Assembly (NCBI RefSeq): GCF_000002235.5 | Contig: NW_022145558.1 | Coordinates: 2,046,001 to 2,110,000 of the forward strand | Origin: Strongylocentrotus purpuratus | Lineage: Eukaryota > Echinodermata > Echinoidea > Camarodonta > Strongylocentrotidae | DNA length: 64,000 nt | Direction of reading: 5' to 3' | Shown: piece by piece, positions 21,842-32,632 of the stretch | Layout: each line of letters starts with the position of its first letter | Numbering within the stretch: position 1 is the stretch's first letter | The notes under the pieces: model-generated | The model's database searches: none | What the model saw: only the letters and a program-made list of their open reading frames with translations | Told to the model about the DNA's origin: nothing | Position numbers and translations under genes: made by a program

Positions 21842-22513
21842 GGCCCGGTCCCACTGGCCGATGGACACAAAACGTATGCATAAAGGACACAGCGGACGAG
21901 CAAAATTTCGGGGGTGGCTCCATCCGTGTTCATCCGCTCCAGAAATGGACAAAATTGGCGAAAATTGGCGAAAACAGAACGGAAAATAACGGACGTGGGT
22001 AGTATGTAGCGGGGATGTTAAACGGATGTTCATCGGAAGCCTAGCGGATGAAAGCGAATGGAAGTGGATGACAGCTTTGAATAAATACGAGATGCATACG
22101 CTTACATTCTTTCTATTTCCGTGCTACTAACGATGTATAGACGTTCCATGTACCTTATCTTTCCTCCCTCTCTCCGTTTTCAGCTGCAGCGCATGTGAGT
22201 TGCGAGGATGCCCAGATGATACAGAGAGGATACAGTGGACGTTTAACGGATGATAACGGACATAGAACGTCTGTTGCTCGTATTTGTCGCGGATTTACAT
22301 TGTACACGGCGGAAGTTCATCCGTTCTAAAAGTTTGTGCAGCTCAAAACTTTTTGCGCGGATGAAATCAAAGTGGACGGATGCTCGATGGATAGAGCGTA
22401 TGAAACACGTATGCAATGAGTGCACAACGGATGCATAGCGTTTTCCAACGGATGGCAAGATTTTTGTACGTTTTACATCCTCTTTGCATCCGTAAGTGCA
22501 GTGGGACCGGGCC
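21842..22513. mobile_element. MITE with GGCCCGGTCCCACTG ends
   Basis: Exact 15-bp inverted ends at 21842-21856 and 22499-22513. The body is rich in mirrored 'cggatg' / 'catccg' words, and apparent frames inside it (21765-22524) are by-products. Flanks (ttat, ttaa) leave the target duplication uncertain. Confidence 0.8.
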
Positions 22514-22795
22514 TTAAACTTCACAATTTGGTGCAGTCGATCTTGATCTAGTCATTCACATAATATAGCTCCGAACTAGATTATTGTGCATCATCTTTAA
22601 GGTGTTGCCAATGAGAGATATATTTTCCAAATCATTAGCAGTGGTCACAACTATGTAATTGTATAGCCCAATAATCAAACAATAAATATGTGTCTTTTGT
22701 ATTGTTTTTCCATTTTTTACCCACGAACATCAGAAATACATTTATTTATTGAAAATATGTTTGTCTTCTGTTAACTCAACAGTTCAACAAATATT
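22514..22795. other. Intergenic, no gene supported
   Basis: AT-rich; the sequence before and after the preceding MITE (aaacttggttat / ttaaacttcac) looks like one interrupted stretch. Confidence 0.4.
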
Positions 22796-22995
22796 TGATT
22801 GATTGATTGATTTTATTCGACAAGCTTCCAACATACAACAATATACAATAATTACAGATCAAAAATAAGTCAGCTTGAACAGGATAACCCACGAAAGCTC
22901 GAGAGCTTATTTCCAGTGGGGTCCCTTACAGACATGAATAAAATTAATAAGTTAAAATAGTAATATTTACAGACAGATAAGAAAATTAAAAGAAC
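22796..22995 (-). mobile_element. LINE 3' end fragment, minus strand
   Basis: Read on the minus strand, a 3' UTR-like sequence (gggaccccactggaaataagctctcgagctttcgtgggttatcctgttc..) ends in 'aataaaatcaatcaatcaatc', a short-repeat tail typical of CR1/L2-type LINEs. No coding part remains. A purine-rich stretch follows at 23040-23110. Confidence 0.55.
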
Positions 22996-23039
22996 TACTT
23001 ATTAAAGATAATAATAATAACAACATTAAACTGATGATA

Positions 23040-23112
23040 GAAATGATATTAAGTACAAGAAGAAAAAGAAGAAGGAGAAGAAGAAAAAGAGGAGAAGGAA
23101 GAAGAGGAAAAT
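23040..23112. repeat. GAA/AAG-rich simple repeat
   Basis: Imperfect 'agaagaaaaagaagaaggag' purine tract. Confidence 0.9.
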
Positions 23113-23202
23113 AATGATGAATTTGTAGAATTTCTATAACGTAAGAAAACATAAGTATATACAACATGAAAAGGTATGACATTTGTATCTTGAGTAGTCA
23201 AT

Positions 23203-23208
23203 TTTATT
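23203..23208 (-). terminator. AATAAA polyadenylation signal of the secreted-protein gene
   Basis: Minus-strand AATAAA lies 12 bases past the TAA stop of the 23221-23547 frame. A single hexamer is weak evidence alone; its position relative to the ORF and TATA box makes it informative. Confidence 0.55.
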
Positions 23209-23220
23209 CATATTATAAAT

Positions 23221-23547
23221 TTAAATTACCTTTGATATTAGTTTTTTAATTTGTTGGACACCATAATCAATAAAATCCCTGAAGAGGGGAAATGATTGAT
23301 AAAACGATTCCAAAAATTCTTTAAGACTGCCAGCCTTGTTGAAGAGGGCACATACGGGTTCCAGTCCCATCCTTAGATCGCCAAAATAATGATTAAAATG
23401 ATTCAAAAGTTCAAGTCCATGTAGTGCTATGTCACTACAAGTATATCGCAGGGCGTCGAGTAAACTGAGCCTGGGTGAGTCGCGCCTTGCCTGCTCAGTC
23501 GCACTAACGATTGAGATTAAAAAGAGTATGGCAACGATGATCTTCAT
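23221..23547 (-). CDS. Small secreted protein, unrecognised
   Basis: 108-residue single-exon frame. Residues 1-16 (MKIIVAILFLISIVSA) form a clear signal peptide with a likely cleavage after VSA. The mature part of about 92 residues begins TEQARRDSPRL, has only two cysteines (Cys37 and Cys66, a possible disulfide), and is rich in Leu, Phe, Tyr and His in amphipathic helical spacing, ending in the basic stretch QQIKKLISKVI. No family was recognised. Gene-like context: a TATA-like TATATAGA 80 bases upstream of the ATG (minus strand) and AATAAA just after the stop. A GTAATT that could act as a donor overlaps the last codons, so a spliced longer product is possible. A secreted immune or antimicrobial effector is a guess from size and signal peptide only. 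Confidence 0.65.
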   Translation of the reverse strand: MKIIVAILFLISIVSATEQARRDSPRLSLLDALRYTCSDIALHGLELLNHFNHYFGDLRMGLEPVCALFNKAGSLKEFLESFYQSFPLFRDFIDYGVQQIKKLISKVI

Positions 23548-23627
23548 GTTTGTTGAGTATCAGGCTTCTTTGGTTCGTTCTTGATATCCTGTGAAAGTAA
23601 GAATGGTGCGGAATTATCACTATTATG

Positions 23628-23635
23628 TCTATATA
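23628..23635 (-). promoter_or_regulatory. TATA-like box of the secreted-protein gene
   Basis: Minus-strand CTTATATAGAC; the predicted start of transcription would fall near 23600, giving a 5' UTR of roughly 50 bases before the ATG at 23547. Confidence 0.5.
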
Positions 23636-23639
23636 AGCA

Positions 23640-25700
23640 TCAAACGAGAAGCGATCTTACCGCGACAGAAATTTGGGAAGTTAGAAATATAGATATTTTA
23701 TTACACACTTTTTGGGGAGAGAGTTCTAGCTTGCGATCAATTCATGCAACCGGACCAATCGATGATTGTGTAAAATCATCTCGCAGTTTACCAAAGAACA
23801 TGCTTCGGGCGCGTGGTTTAATGAAAAAATGTAGTTGAACTCGGCTCTCTGATTTGTCAAAGCTGTTAACAATAACATGTTTACAATAAAAAGCCAAATA
23901 TTGATTGATCTTCATGGCATCAAATGCCAAACATAGTTTGTTAAAAACACAGTAATTGAATCGGTTAAATTCTTTTCTCAACTGTACAACAAAAACATGT
24001 TAACGTAAGATAATACAAATATGCAAACAAAAATAATTTCATGTCAAAATGTGATTTACATATATACATTATAATAACGAATTTAATATTTTTATAATAA
24101 GTTATATAACTATGAATTTAAAGTATTAACTATCTGTGAAAAAGTGCTGGAGACCGCCATCATAAGCGACGCTTGACTAGGATGGTGGCCTCAAAAGGAA
24201 AATCTTTAAGTGAAATTTAAATGAAAAAGTGTTTATACGATCTTTGTGTATGTCGGAGGTCAGGTTTTTTACCTTTAGATGTTATGATAGTGTGCCCCCC
24301 GATTTGCTTGATAATCTGTAAGTTGTCCAAAATAATCTTGAGAATTCCTTTCTTTTAAATAGTGCTGTAGTTGAAAGCTTTTAGAAAAGAAATATGGGTT
24401 CCGGGCTTGGTTTTAGTTAGGGATGAGTTGGTGTCCATGTGTGCTAGAATTGCACAGCAGCAGGTGGGAATCTTGGGTATGCTATGCTTGGCTAGCATGA
24501 GGTGAAGTGCTGTGATTTTCTTCCTCCATAAAAAAGTATTCACCTCCCTGCCTGTAGTAGTTAGTTATCTGTCTTCACGGCCTCTAATTTAAAGGGCCCA
24601 TGACATCGAAATACAAGTGTATTCCTGTTGGTGTGCAGTACTGCATACATGTCATATTTTGTTATGTAAACTTCTGAATTTGTTTTATAGATTTTTAAAT
24701 ATTTTTTTAAATATTTGTTTTTCAAACTTGCTAAGCTCCACCCCAAAAACCTCCAGATCTCCTTCCCCTTGTGACATCATCTGTCAGTCATCAATGAGCT
24801 AACTTGAGAAAGTGGCATGTAACTTTTCCAAAGTTGTCCACCTGTTACAATACCACAAACAATAGCAACATATAAGTCGCTATGTCATTCATTCCCCATC
24901 GTAGCATCATTTATTCTGTGTCTCCGTCTACAGACAGTAATGAAGTTTTATTAAACTAAGACCATCGTCATAATAAAATTATAAATTAGCCACCTCGTTA
25001 TCCTCCGATAACATACCCCACCCTGATGTACAAGTACAACAAGAACATTTTTAGAATAAACAAGTACTCCCACCACATCAAACTTTACAATTCACTAATC
25101 AATAATAAAGACATACAATTGACCTCAAATTAAGGGATTAGATGGAAAAAATGCTCACACAGGACAGACACTTCCAACTCTCCTACGTCCAACCATAGAG
25201 GAACCGACTTGGCTCTTACAATGAAGTAGCCATACACCAGCCATGTGGTAAAGAAAATAATTACCAATTATGAATATTTAACCATCATTATTAGGTACAA
25301 TTAAGTTGGCTAAAGACAATATTTGACTATAAGAAAAAGGCCCTTCCTTGATAGCTGAATTTAAATTTTGGTATCAAAATCATAAATGAGGAGTGGAATT
25401 GTCTAAAGAGTCTCATTAAATCCTTATCTACAAAAGGACAGACTGTTTAATCACTAAATGTCAGTGATACTTAGAAACATCTCAAGTTATTTAGACTTCA
25501 ATTCAACAATTCACTCATACATTTATTAACTCTCTAATATACCCTAAAAGTATTGGACAGGACACACAACCATGATAACGTTACAAATGATTCTATGAAA
25601 CCAAGACTCCTCCACAATTATATAATGAAATGACATATAATGCAATGACAATATATTAGTATCACGACCATCAAGCGCATGATGAGCGCAGCCATCTTTA
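23640..25700. other. Intergenic, no gene supported
   Basis: AT-rich DNA. 'tttaaagggcccatgacatcg' at 24589 resembles a left end of a TTAA-class MITE, but no partner end was found. Short frames near 23742, 24355 and 24561 have no support. Confidence 0.45.
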
Positions 25701-25708
25701 AAACAATC

Positions 25709-25890
25709 GGAGGCGAGTTGGCTCAGTCGGTAAAGCGTTTGCCCGTCGAACCAAAGATCCCGGGTTCGACTCCCACCCAGGCGGATGACTGAAGCCTGTG
25801 TTGTGTGTTAACGTGCCCCTCCCCTTGTTTCATGGACAAAGGCTATGTTAAGTGGAAAACACCCCGTCCCTCGGATAGGACGTTAAAAAG
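25709..25890 (+). mobile_element. tRNA-derived SINE, different family
   Basis: The tRNA-like head has an A box TGGCTCAGTCGG and B box GGTTCGACTCC, followed by a body ending 'ccgtccctcggataggacgttaaa'. The body and 3' part differ from the 2925-3597 SINEs. Too long and too poorly folded in the anticodon arm for a functional tRNA. Confidence 0.7.
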
Positions 25891-26401
25891 GAACAAAGAA
25901 TACGAATAGCAAAAGGGATTAAAACGTGACCGAAATTCGAGATGAATAATTGCATTTAGCATGTTGAAATCAACTTTGTTTACATTTCGATATAAGAGTT
26001 TTTTAGGAGATGCTTTAAACGAAAAGAGAGATGAACATTTTCGAGCATCTGGTCCATGATGTCTGACTGACATTGGGGCTAAAATGATTTTGGGATTTTC
26101 TAAGTGATAATCTTCTGAACGGCGGGTGCGATATGTTTCAATGTTTGAATTTAAATTGTAAATGTTGTGAAATAGGGATGGAATTTGATTGTGAGAGTAT
26201 TTTTAAATACTTGTCTGTAAAATGATTATATTTGTAATGCTTTTTAAAGATAAAATAAAGGTTCCGTGTGTGATCAAAAAATTGGAGTTGGTAATTATGC
26301 AAATCGCTCTCTTTTAAAGCAAAAATAAGGAATAATTCTTGTTATACTACAACTGCCCTATATGATATTACAATATAACAAATGTGATAAATTTAAGGAT
26401 T

Positions 26402-26742
26402 CTATAATATATTAAATGGATCTTTCAGAAAGAAATTTAACCAACTTATAAAGTATTCCAATATTCCTTGATATTGATGCTCATTCAAACTTAAATGATA
26501 GTCAATAGTGACTCCTAAACAAATTACAGATTGTTTTGCAATGAGAGGCAAGCCGTCAATCTCAATATAACAATTTCTTATATCATGTACGTTCGTCTTT
26601 CTCAAACAAATAAAGTTTGTTTTACTTTTACAATACATGATATGTTAATTAAACCAATAAACAAATACTCGTATCATCAGCAAAAATAATAAAAGGTAAA
26701 AGTGGAGAGGATTTGATAAAATCAATTATATCAATAATAAGG
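26402..26742 (-). pseudogene. LINE reverse transcriptase fragment (palm region)
   Basis: Minus-strand translation shows the catalytic FADDTSI motif (about 26665-26690). After a frameshift or stop comes a KTNFICLRK..IEIDGLPL.....VICLGVTIDYHLSLNEH stretch, typical of the region after the catalytic site in non-LTR retrotransposons. Both ends are missing; the upstream side ends abruptly at the G-rich repeat cluster beginning at about 26743. Confidence 0.75.
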
Positions 26743-27020
26743 TTCTAGGACATTTACCCCCTGGACAATCACTCCAGGCCAAATACCACCCCCCCCGAAA
26801 ATTACCTCCCAATGACAATTACCCCCGCCGAAAAGTTACCCCCTAGTACAATTACCCCCGATGAGAATACCGCCCTTGCACAATTACAAAGACATGGCAC
26901 CCACACGTATGTTTATATTCCTCGGTATTTTTTAAAGTTTTAGCAAGGTAAACCACAACAAAGGACAAAGAAGGACAACCAACCCGAGGACTATTACCCC
27001 CCGGAAAATTATCTCCAGGT
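26743..27020 (+). repeat. G-rich repeat cluster S1 (GGACAATTACCCC orientation)
   Basis: Degenerate 14-17 bp units (ggacaattaccccc, gaaaattacctccc, tacaattacccccgatga) occupy 26749-26890 and again 26985-27020. The plus strand shows the C-rich side. Same family as clusters S2-S9 in this window. Confidence 0.85.
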
Positions 27021-27026
27021 CATTAA

Positions 27027-27420
27027 AGGGGAAGTTCACCCTGATAATAAGTTGCTTGTGATAAAAGCAGAGCAAATAGAGAGTTATTTTAAGTTTGAGC
27101 AAAATCCGTTAAGAAAAAGGAAAGTTATGAACTTTCGAAGTTGCGATCAATCAAACACAAATTGGCAACCCTCTGACGTATTTCGCGAGCTCCTCTCCGA
27201 GTTGCGCTGTACCGAAAATCAACTGAGAAATAGGGCTTGTAGAATGTGAATATCTCAAATATCGATAATTACAAACTTATGTAATAAATACATATATACA
27301 TTTGAAGAAGAAAAAAAGGGATGCATAGATTGAACTTAAGTGTGGGGTTATGAAATAATTATAAATTCATAATATGACAATTTATAACCACATACTTCTC
27401 CTATATTAGGGTGAACATAT
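27027..27420. mobile_element. TTAA-class MITE remnant between two repeat clusters
   Basis: The left end 'ttaaAGGGGAAGTTCACCCTGATAA' (TTAA at 27023-27026) and a mirrored 'ctatattagggtgaacat' near 27401-27418 suggest a MITE whose right end has decayed. The internal 'aaagttatgaacttt' resembles the 8030 element, suggesting a related superfamily. Confidence 0.55.
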
Positions 27421-27825
27421 TGAGCCAACAGAGACTTACGAAAAAGAATGGCCTGATAAGATAGGACACGCATAAAATAAAGACAAAAGACAAAGGAACA
27501 TGGGAGCAGGGGAACAGGAAACTGCATAGGTGGAAATAGGGCTGCACATGAGAACAGAGAAGAAGGGGAGAAAGGAGGAGCGCACGATGTGAATGATGCA
27601 GAGAAAATGATCAGTTATGTGTTTTAAAAAGAATGACATGAGAACGCAACGGGAACAAAAACTCGAAGATAAAAGATAGGCGAACAGTAAACACAAATTT
27701 ACTACGCGGAGATTTAATTTGTTTTTTAAATTGCCAAAAAACTACGATTTTAATTTTCTCTTAAATGAATCCTTTGATTGGGTAAGTTTGATAAATTACA
27801 TAGAGAGTTCCAAAATTCGGGAAAT
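27421..27825. other. Spacer between repeat clusters S1 and S2
   Basis: No gene or domain seen; purine-rich on the plus strand. Confidence 0.4.
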
Positions 27826-27925
27826 ATCCTGGGGTGGTTGTCCTTGGGGTTAATTGTCCAAGGGGTAATTGTCCTCGGGAGTAAGTTTCCGGGGGTAATA
27901 TTCCGAAGAGAAATTGTCTTTGGTA
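27826..27925 (-). repeat. G-rich repeat cluster S2 (GGGGTAATTGTCC orientation)
   Basis: Units such as 'ggggtaattgtcc', 'ggggtaattgtcctcggg' and 'gggggtaatattccg' run in the opposite orientation to S1, 0.8 kb away. S1 and S2 could be the inverted ends of one element. Confidence 0.85.
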
Positions 27926-29405
27926 GTAGATCAGCCAAGACGTGATTTCTTTTTACTTTGGACAGCATTTTTGGGGTAATGCATGGCGTCCATACTAAAA
28001 CTCTCTCGTAAATACAAAAGAATAACAAACGGGTGGATACCAAGCGAAATTTTTAATAACATTTTCATTATGAGTCTGAAGAAATAAACCTGTGTAATTA
28101 ACACACATAAGTACGGCCGATAAAACATAAATGTGTGACTTACTCAGAATATTAATATTGGGTTATTAAAACTAATCATATTTCAAAGTTTAAAAAAAAT
28201 AAATCAAAAAGTTCTCATAAACACTTTTCCTTGATTAAACATATAATATATGTTGTCATGCCAACAAAAGAAAAAAAAAAGATCAAATAATATAATGTAT
28301 AATAATTTTATGCTATCCCAAATAAGTTGATGTCTTTTTACAGGATGCGCATTTTGAAAACACTCTGTACATGTACATCTACAGTGCAAAGGGACACACG
28401 CTAACACACAAAATAAGGAATGAATAGATAAAATAATCTGCAAAATTTAGGTAACATTTGCAGGTTAAATGAAAAGTCATATGTTACTTTGATAAGAGTG
28501 TCGACACAATATGAGTTGACTGAAAGATTTGGTCTTTGCTTTCTCAGGGGCATTTAATTCTCAGGTCGGATATGTTTTTTAAATTACTTTATTTATTGAA
28601 AAAAAATCATTACCAACTGACTCGCACGCAGAGACGCTTGCAACATTTAACAAAATGCTACAAATTTGCAGGGATTTAAGGTTAAATGTAAAGACCAGTA
28701 TTGGAAACGCCCCAATTTCAAAAAATGAAATGGAAGCTCTTTATTACCAGTCATGTGAAAGAATATGTTTTGACTAATACATGATGATAATTTTTTTGCC
28801 GGGAAACCGCCTACTAATTGATATATTTGGTAAATTAGTTTATCTATTGGACTGTGAGAGATAAACGCACGTGTCGCGCACGTGTGCGTAGTCACATATA
28901 CATGTTTATGTGTACAGTGCTTGTAACTTTACGAAGACTGGGCCAAATTTCTTATCATTTTGATGATTCCAGAACCTTGCAGTACACACCAATACTTATA
29001 TGCTAGATGATCAACCTTTTCTGATCGATTCCACAACGTTTCTTTCACAATGCAATCGCATGACCATAACTGGTCTTCATCTTTAATAGTCTACACAATT
29101 TACACGATGTTCAATTTGGTTGCGTTGTTCCTAGGACAAAATTTGCTCGATTATTTCTCTACACAGATTGAATTCCTAACTTCAAACCTGAACTCAATAC
29201 AATTTTTTAACCCTTACTCTAAACCTACAAGTGCGCCACTAATTCGAATACACTTGAGACGAAACCCGAGCAAAATTAATGTCGGACCACCGTTACTTCT
29301 TCACTTAAAACACCAGTATTATGACAAATAGCAATACCCACATTTTCAAGTAATAATTGTGTAATAATTAATAAAGCAGTGAACAGTTTAAATATAATGT
29401 ATTCC
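27926..29405. other. Intergenic; contains a segment related to 41725-41870
   Basis: 28912-29070 (tgtacagtgcttg..gggccaaattt..atcattttgatgattccagaaccttgca..tatgctagatgatcaac..caatgcaatcgcat) matches 41725-41865, so this is a dispersed repeat. No gene supported. Confidence 0.5.
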
Positions 29406-31005
29406 ATTATTCTTTCTTTATAAAATACATACCTTTTCAGATAGTTATAGTTCTCACTTCAGGTTTAGGATATACTATGTAAAGCGTGCGTGGAGATCGG
29501 ATGTTGAGCTTATGATCGACGAAACAAAGAATGGGTAATGTATATCGGAGGCAGATAATAAATACGTGTGTGTGAGTGTGTGTGCGTGAGAGAAGGGCGG
29601 TTTCCAGTGACACGTCACAATATTGCGCAAGATTCTGAGGGGATTTTTTATGTGGGGTCATAGCAAATACGTGGCACCATTCTAATGGTCATTCATAGTA
29701 GCGTGAGGAAAATCACCCGATTTCGTGTTTTGACTTGCTGTGATCTCTCTTTGTCATACATTTTTGACAAACTAAGCACTGGGGGATGTAGGGGATGAGG
29801 AGGGAGATGGCGTATCCAGGGGATGGGCGCGACAGCCCAGTTGACAGAAGGCACGCGAGACAGAAAACCATATGTGTGCAGTTTACGACATATAATACAT
29901 ATGCTTGCGCACACACATTTGGCTTTGGGTTGTCACCTTTTTAGTGAGCGTATAGCTTGGTGCTTATGAACCCTTCACCTTACAATATATTTTTTATCAA
30001 CCCCTGGGCATATCAAGGTTTATAGTTCATTTAATGGAATGATTCGGGCTAGTAAATTTTGGAACAAAATACTATATACCATAATCGGTTATACAACAAC
30101 AAGGAAAACTTGAAAATCTGAAATCTGAAAGTGAATTCTCATAAAGTGCCCCTTTCATCTCCGGCGAGTGCCCTTTCTCAGATTTCACCTTATCACCAAG
30201 TGAGCAGATAAAAACATTTAAAATTCCACATTCCTCTATCACGATAATTTGTTGTCATGTTTTCGCCCAAATAAGGCAGCTTTCAAAGCCAATGGGGTCT
30301 ACATGTTATCTTAAATTAGTAATGCCTTTTATCTACAAACAAAAGCGTTAACCCCCGTACTGCCTACGCACGCGAAAAAAAAAGACATCGTGCGGGTTTT
30401 CCCCAAGAGCGGGAGACAACTTTTCTTGATACACAATAAAGATTTATCCATTATTCTTTCTTCCAAAAATACATGCCTTTTCAGATAAGTATAGTTCTCA
30501 CTTCAGGATATAGGATGTACGATGAAGAGCGTGCATAGAGATCAGAAGTGGAGCTTTTGATTACAAAATGAGTGAGATAATTTTCGATCAAATGTCAGAT
30601 ATCTTGAAGTGTTTATCAAATATTAGTCTCTCGCAAAACATTGTTTTATAGGAATACAAAGGATACGTATCAGAAGCGGAATTCTCATATTCCTATTTAA
30701 TTAAAAAGTTCAAACATAAAAATATATTTATACAACATACAAACAATGTAAATTTTTGAAAAAAAATAGCACACAAAGTACAAACAACATTAACGCCATA
30801 TTTCGTATAATATACTGTTTTTTCACATCACTTATCATCAAGTGAGCTAATAAAAATATTTCGAATTCCACGTTCCTTTATCACGACATGTTTGTCATGT
30901 TTTGTCCAAATATGGAAGCCTTCACGACTCACTGACGTAGCCAATCGGGTCTATATTTGCCTTTAATCTGCAAACAAAAGCGCCCACCTCCCACGCGCAG
31001 AAATA
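29406..31005. repeat. Old local tandem duplication, about 0.65-1.0 kb
   Basis: 29410-29520 matches 30453-30560 (attattctttctt..ccttttcagata..tatagttctcacttcagg), and 30190-30360 matches 30830-31000 (caagtgagc..ataaaaa..ttcca..ttcct.tatcacga..cttt.atct.caaacaaaagcg), in the same order. Copies are diverged by substitutions and indels. No coding frame is conserved. Confidence 0.65.
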
Positions 31006-32485
31006 AATTGTTTTTTTTTTTTAATTGTAAAATACTTAGGTGGGGAGCGCGGCGTATTCCTCGTTGTTTTACTCCCAGTTACAGGAGTTTCATCAGCCTT
31101 TAATACGCCCTACTGCTATGAAAAAATGTGTTAATGGTACATATATTTGCAAAGGCTCCACATTTGAAAGCAATCTTCAACCATGCTTATTTCCTCGAAT
31201 ATATTTATGACAGTTTTCATCAATTTTAGCCTCATTTGAGGATGGAGTTAATGAATAAAACCGCGCCTATCAATGTTCAACATTTCAAACTTTACCGCTC
31301 GATTGCAGTGCTCCCTTTCGAATTTTCCTACGGGGTAAAAGGAAAAAGATTTTGTGCTTCTTAGGCTTAAAGTAAAAAATTAAAATAAAAGATCGGTCAC
31401 TTTTTACACTCGCTTGTACAGTTACGTCGATAGGTTTGGGCAGTGGGGGTTGGGGTGGGGATCCTACTCTTTTCCTCGGGAGCCATTATACCTAGATGTA
31501 CTACTAAGAGACGGGCTTCAAGGTCTACACACTTGAAGATTACAATGAAGGTACTTTTGTGTGGCTATTGCATTAGGAGCGAAAACATTTCAATCGCAAT
31601 AATTCACATGAGTAAAATCTACCCCTTTGTTTTGACCTGATCGTTATCCCGCCACACGATTATCAATAATAAGCAGAGATGGATTAGGGGAGGGCAATCA
31701 GCCCGTGCCCCTTTAAAAAAATAACGTGCACGCCATAAAGTACACGTCACCTTGAAATTCTGAGTGACTTTTTCTGTGCATAAATTTTTTTCCCAACGCC
31801 CACCTGTCAATAAAGTGGCAATAACATAATGGAAATTCCCCGCCTTTGAATGATTTGACTTTGTTTACAACACGTTTTGTCATACCCAATGTTGAATATT
31901 AACTTTGGCCTCTTTAAAATGTATGCTTTTCAAAAGAAGTAAATGTACAGTAATAATAATGATGATACTAATATGTCTTGTTAATCCAGGGTAGCCTCAT
32001 CAGTATTAATTCCGTTTTTCTTGTGAGCCCTAGCTGCAGTTTACATGGTTTGTAAAAGCCAGCATGGTCAAGTTGAATTAGATGGTTCATTAAACTAAAA
32101 AAACATATCGAAATCATTCACAATCACATTTTCAATCAAAAAACTAAGAATAATTGTACCTGAAAAAAAGTGTACGATCTTTGATTTTTTTAAAATATTT
32201 ATTATTCATATTCCATGCAAAATTAACAAGAGATAATGTATTTTTCAACGTATAACATTTCTTCAAGTAATATGGAAGTAAATAATGACCTGAAAGAATG
32301 TCCTGTAAATTATTGAATACGGAAATGAAAAATGAACTTACTTAAAATCTAGGCTTGTTGAGTGTAGGTTAACTGAATTGAGCCTATCTTTCAATGGGAG
32401 CTAAACAATTTTTCAAGTTTTAATGTGCATTGGACCATAAAATGAAGGAATGAATGTAAGTTTACTCAGGCTAGAGAAGTCCGCA
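31006..32485. other. Intergenic, no gene supported
   Basis: AT-rich; nothing recognised. Confidence 0.45.
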
Positions 32486-32632
32486 CCCGTATCCAGGACA
32501 ACTACCCCCCGGACAACTACCCCCCGGACAACCACCCCTAGTCAACTACCCCCTATGACAACTACCCTGGGACAACTACCCCCGGGCAACTATCCCCTAG
32601 ACAACTACGCCCTACGACAACTACCTCTTAGT
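32486..32632 (+). repeat. G-rich repeat cluster S3 (GGACAACTACCCC orientation)
   Basis: About nine units such as 'ggacaactaccccc' and 'tgacaactaccct' in the same orientation as S1. It ends exactly where a (TAG)n tract and a minus-strand LINE 3' end begin. Confidence 0.9.

Noticed and set aside
21611..22524. Reading frames up to 140 residues at 21.6-22.5 kb
   Set aside because: They fall in or across inverted-repeat MITEs and read mirrored short words.
25709..25790. tRNA-like sequence with A and B boxes
   Set aside because: Followed by a SINE body with the 'ctcggataggacgttaaa' motif; the fold is too irregular for a tRNA gene.
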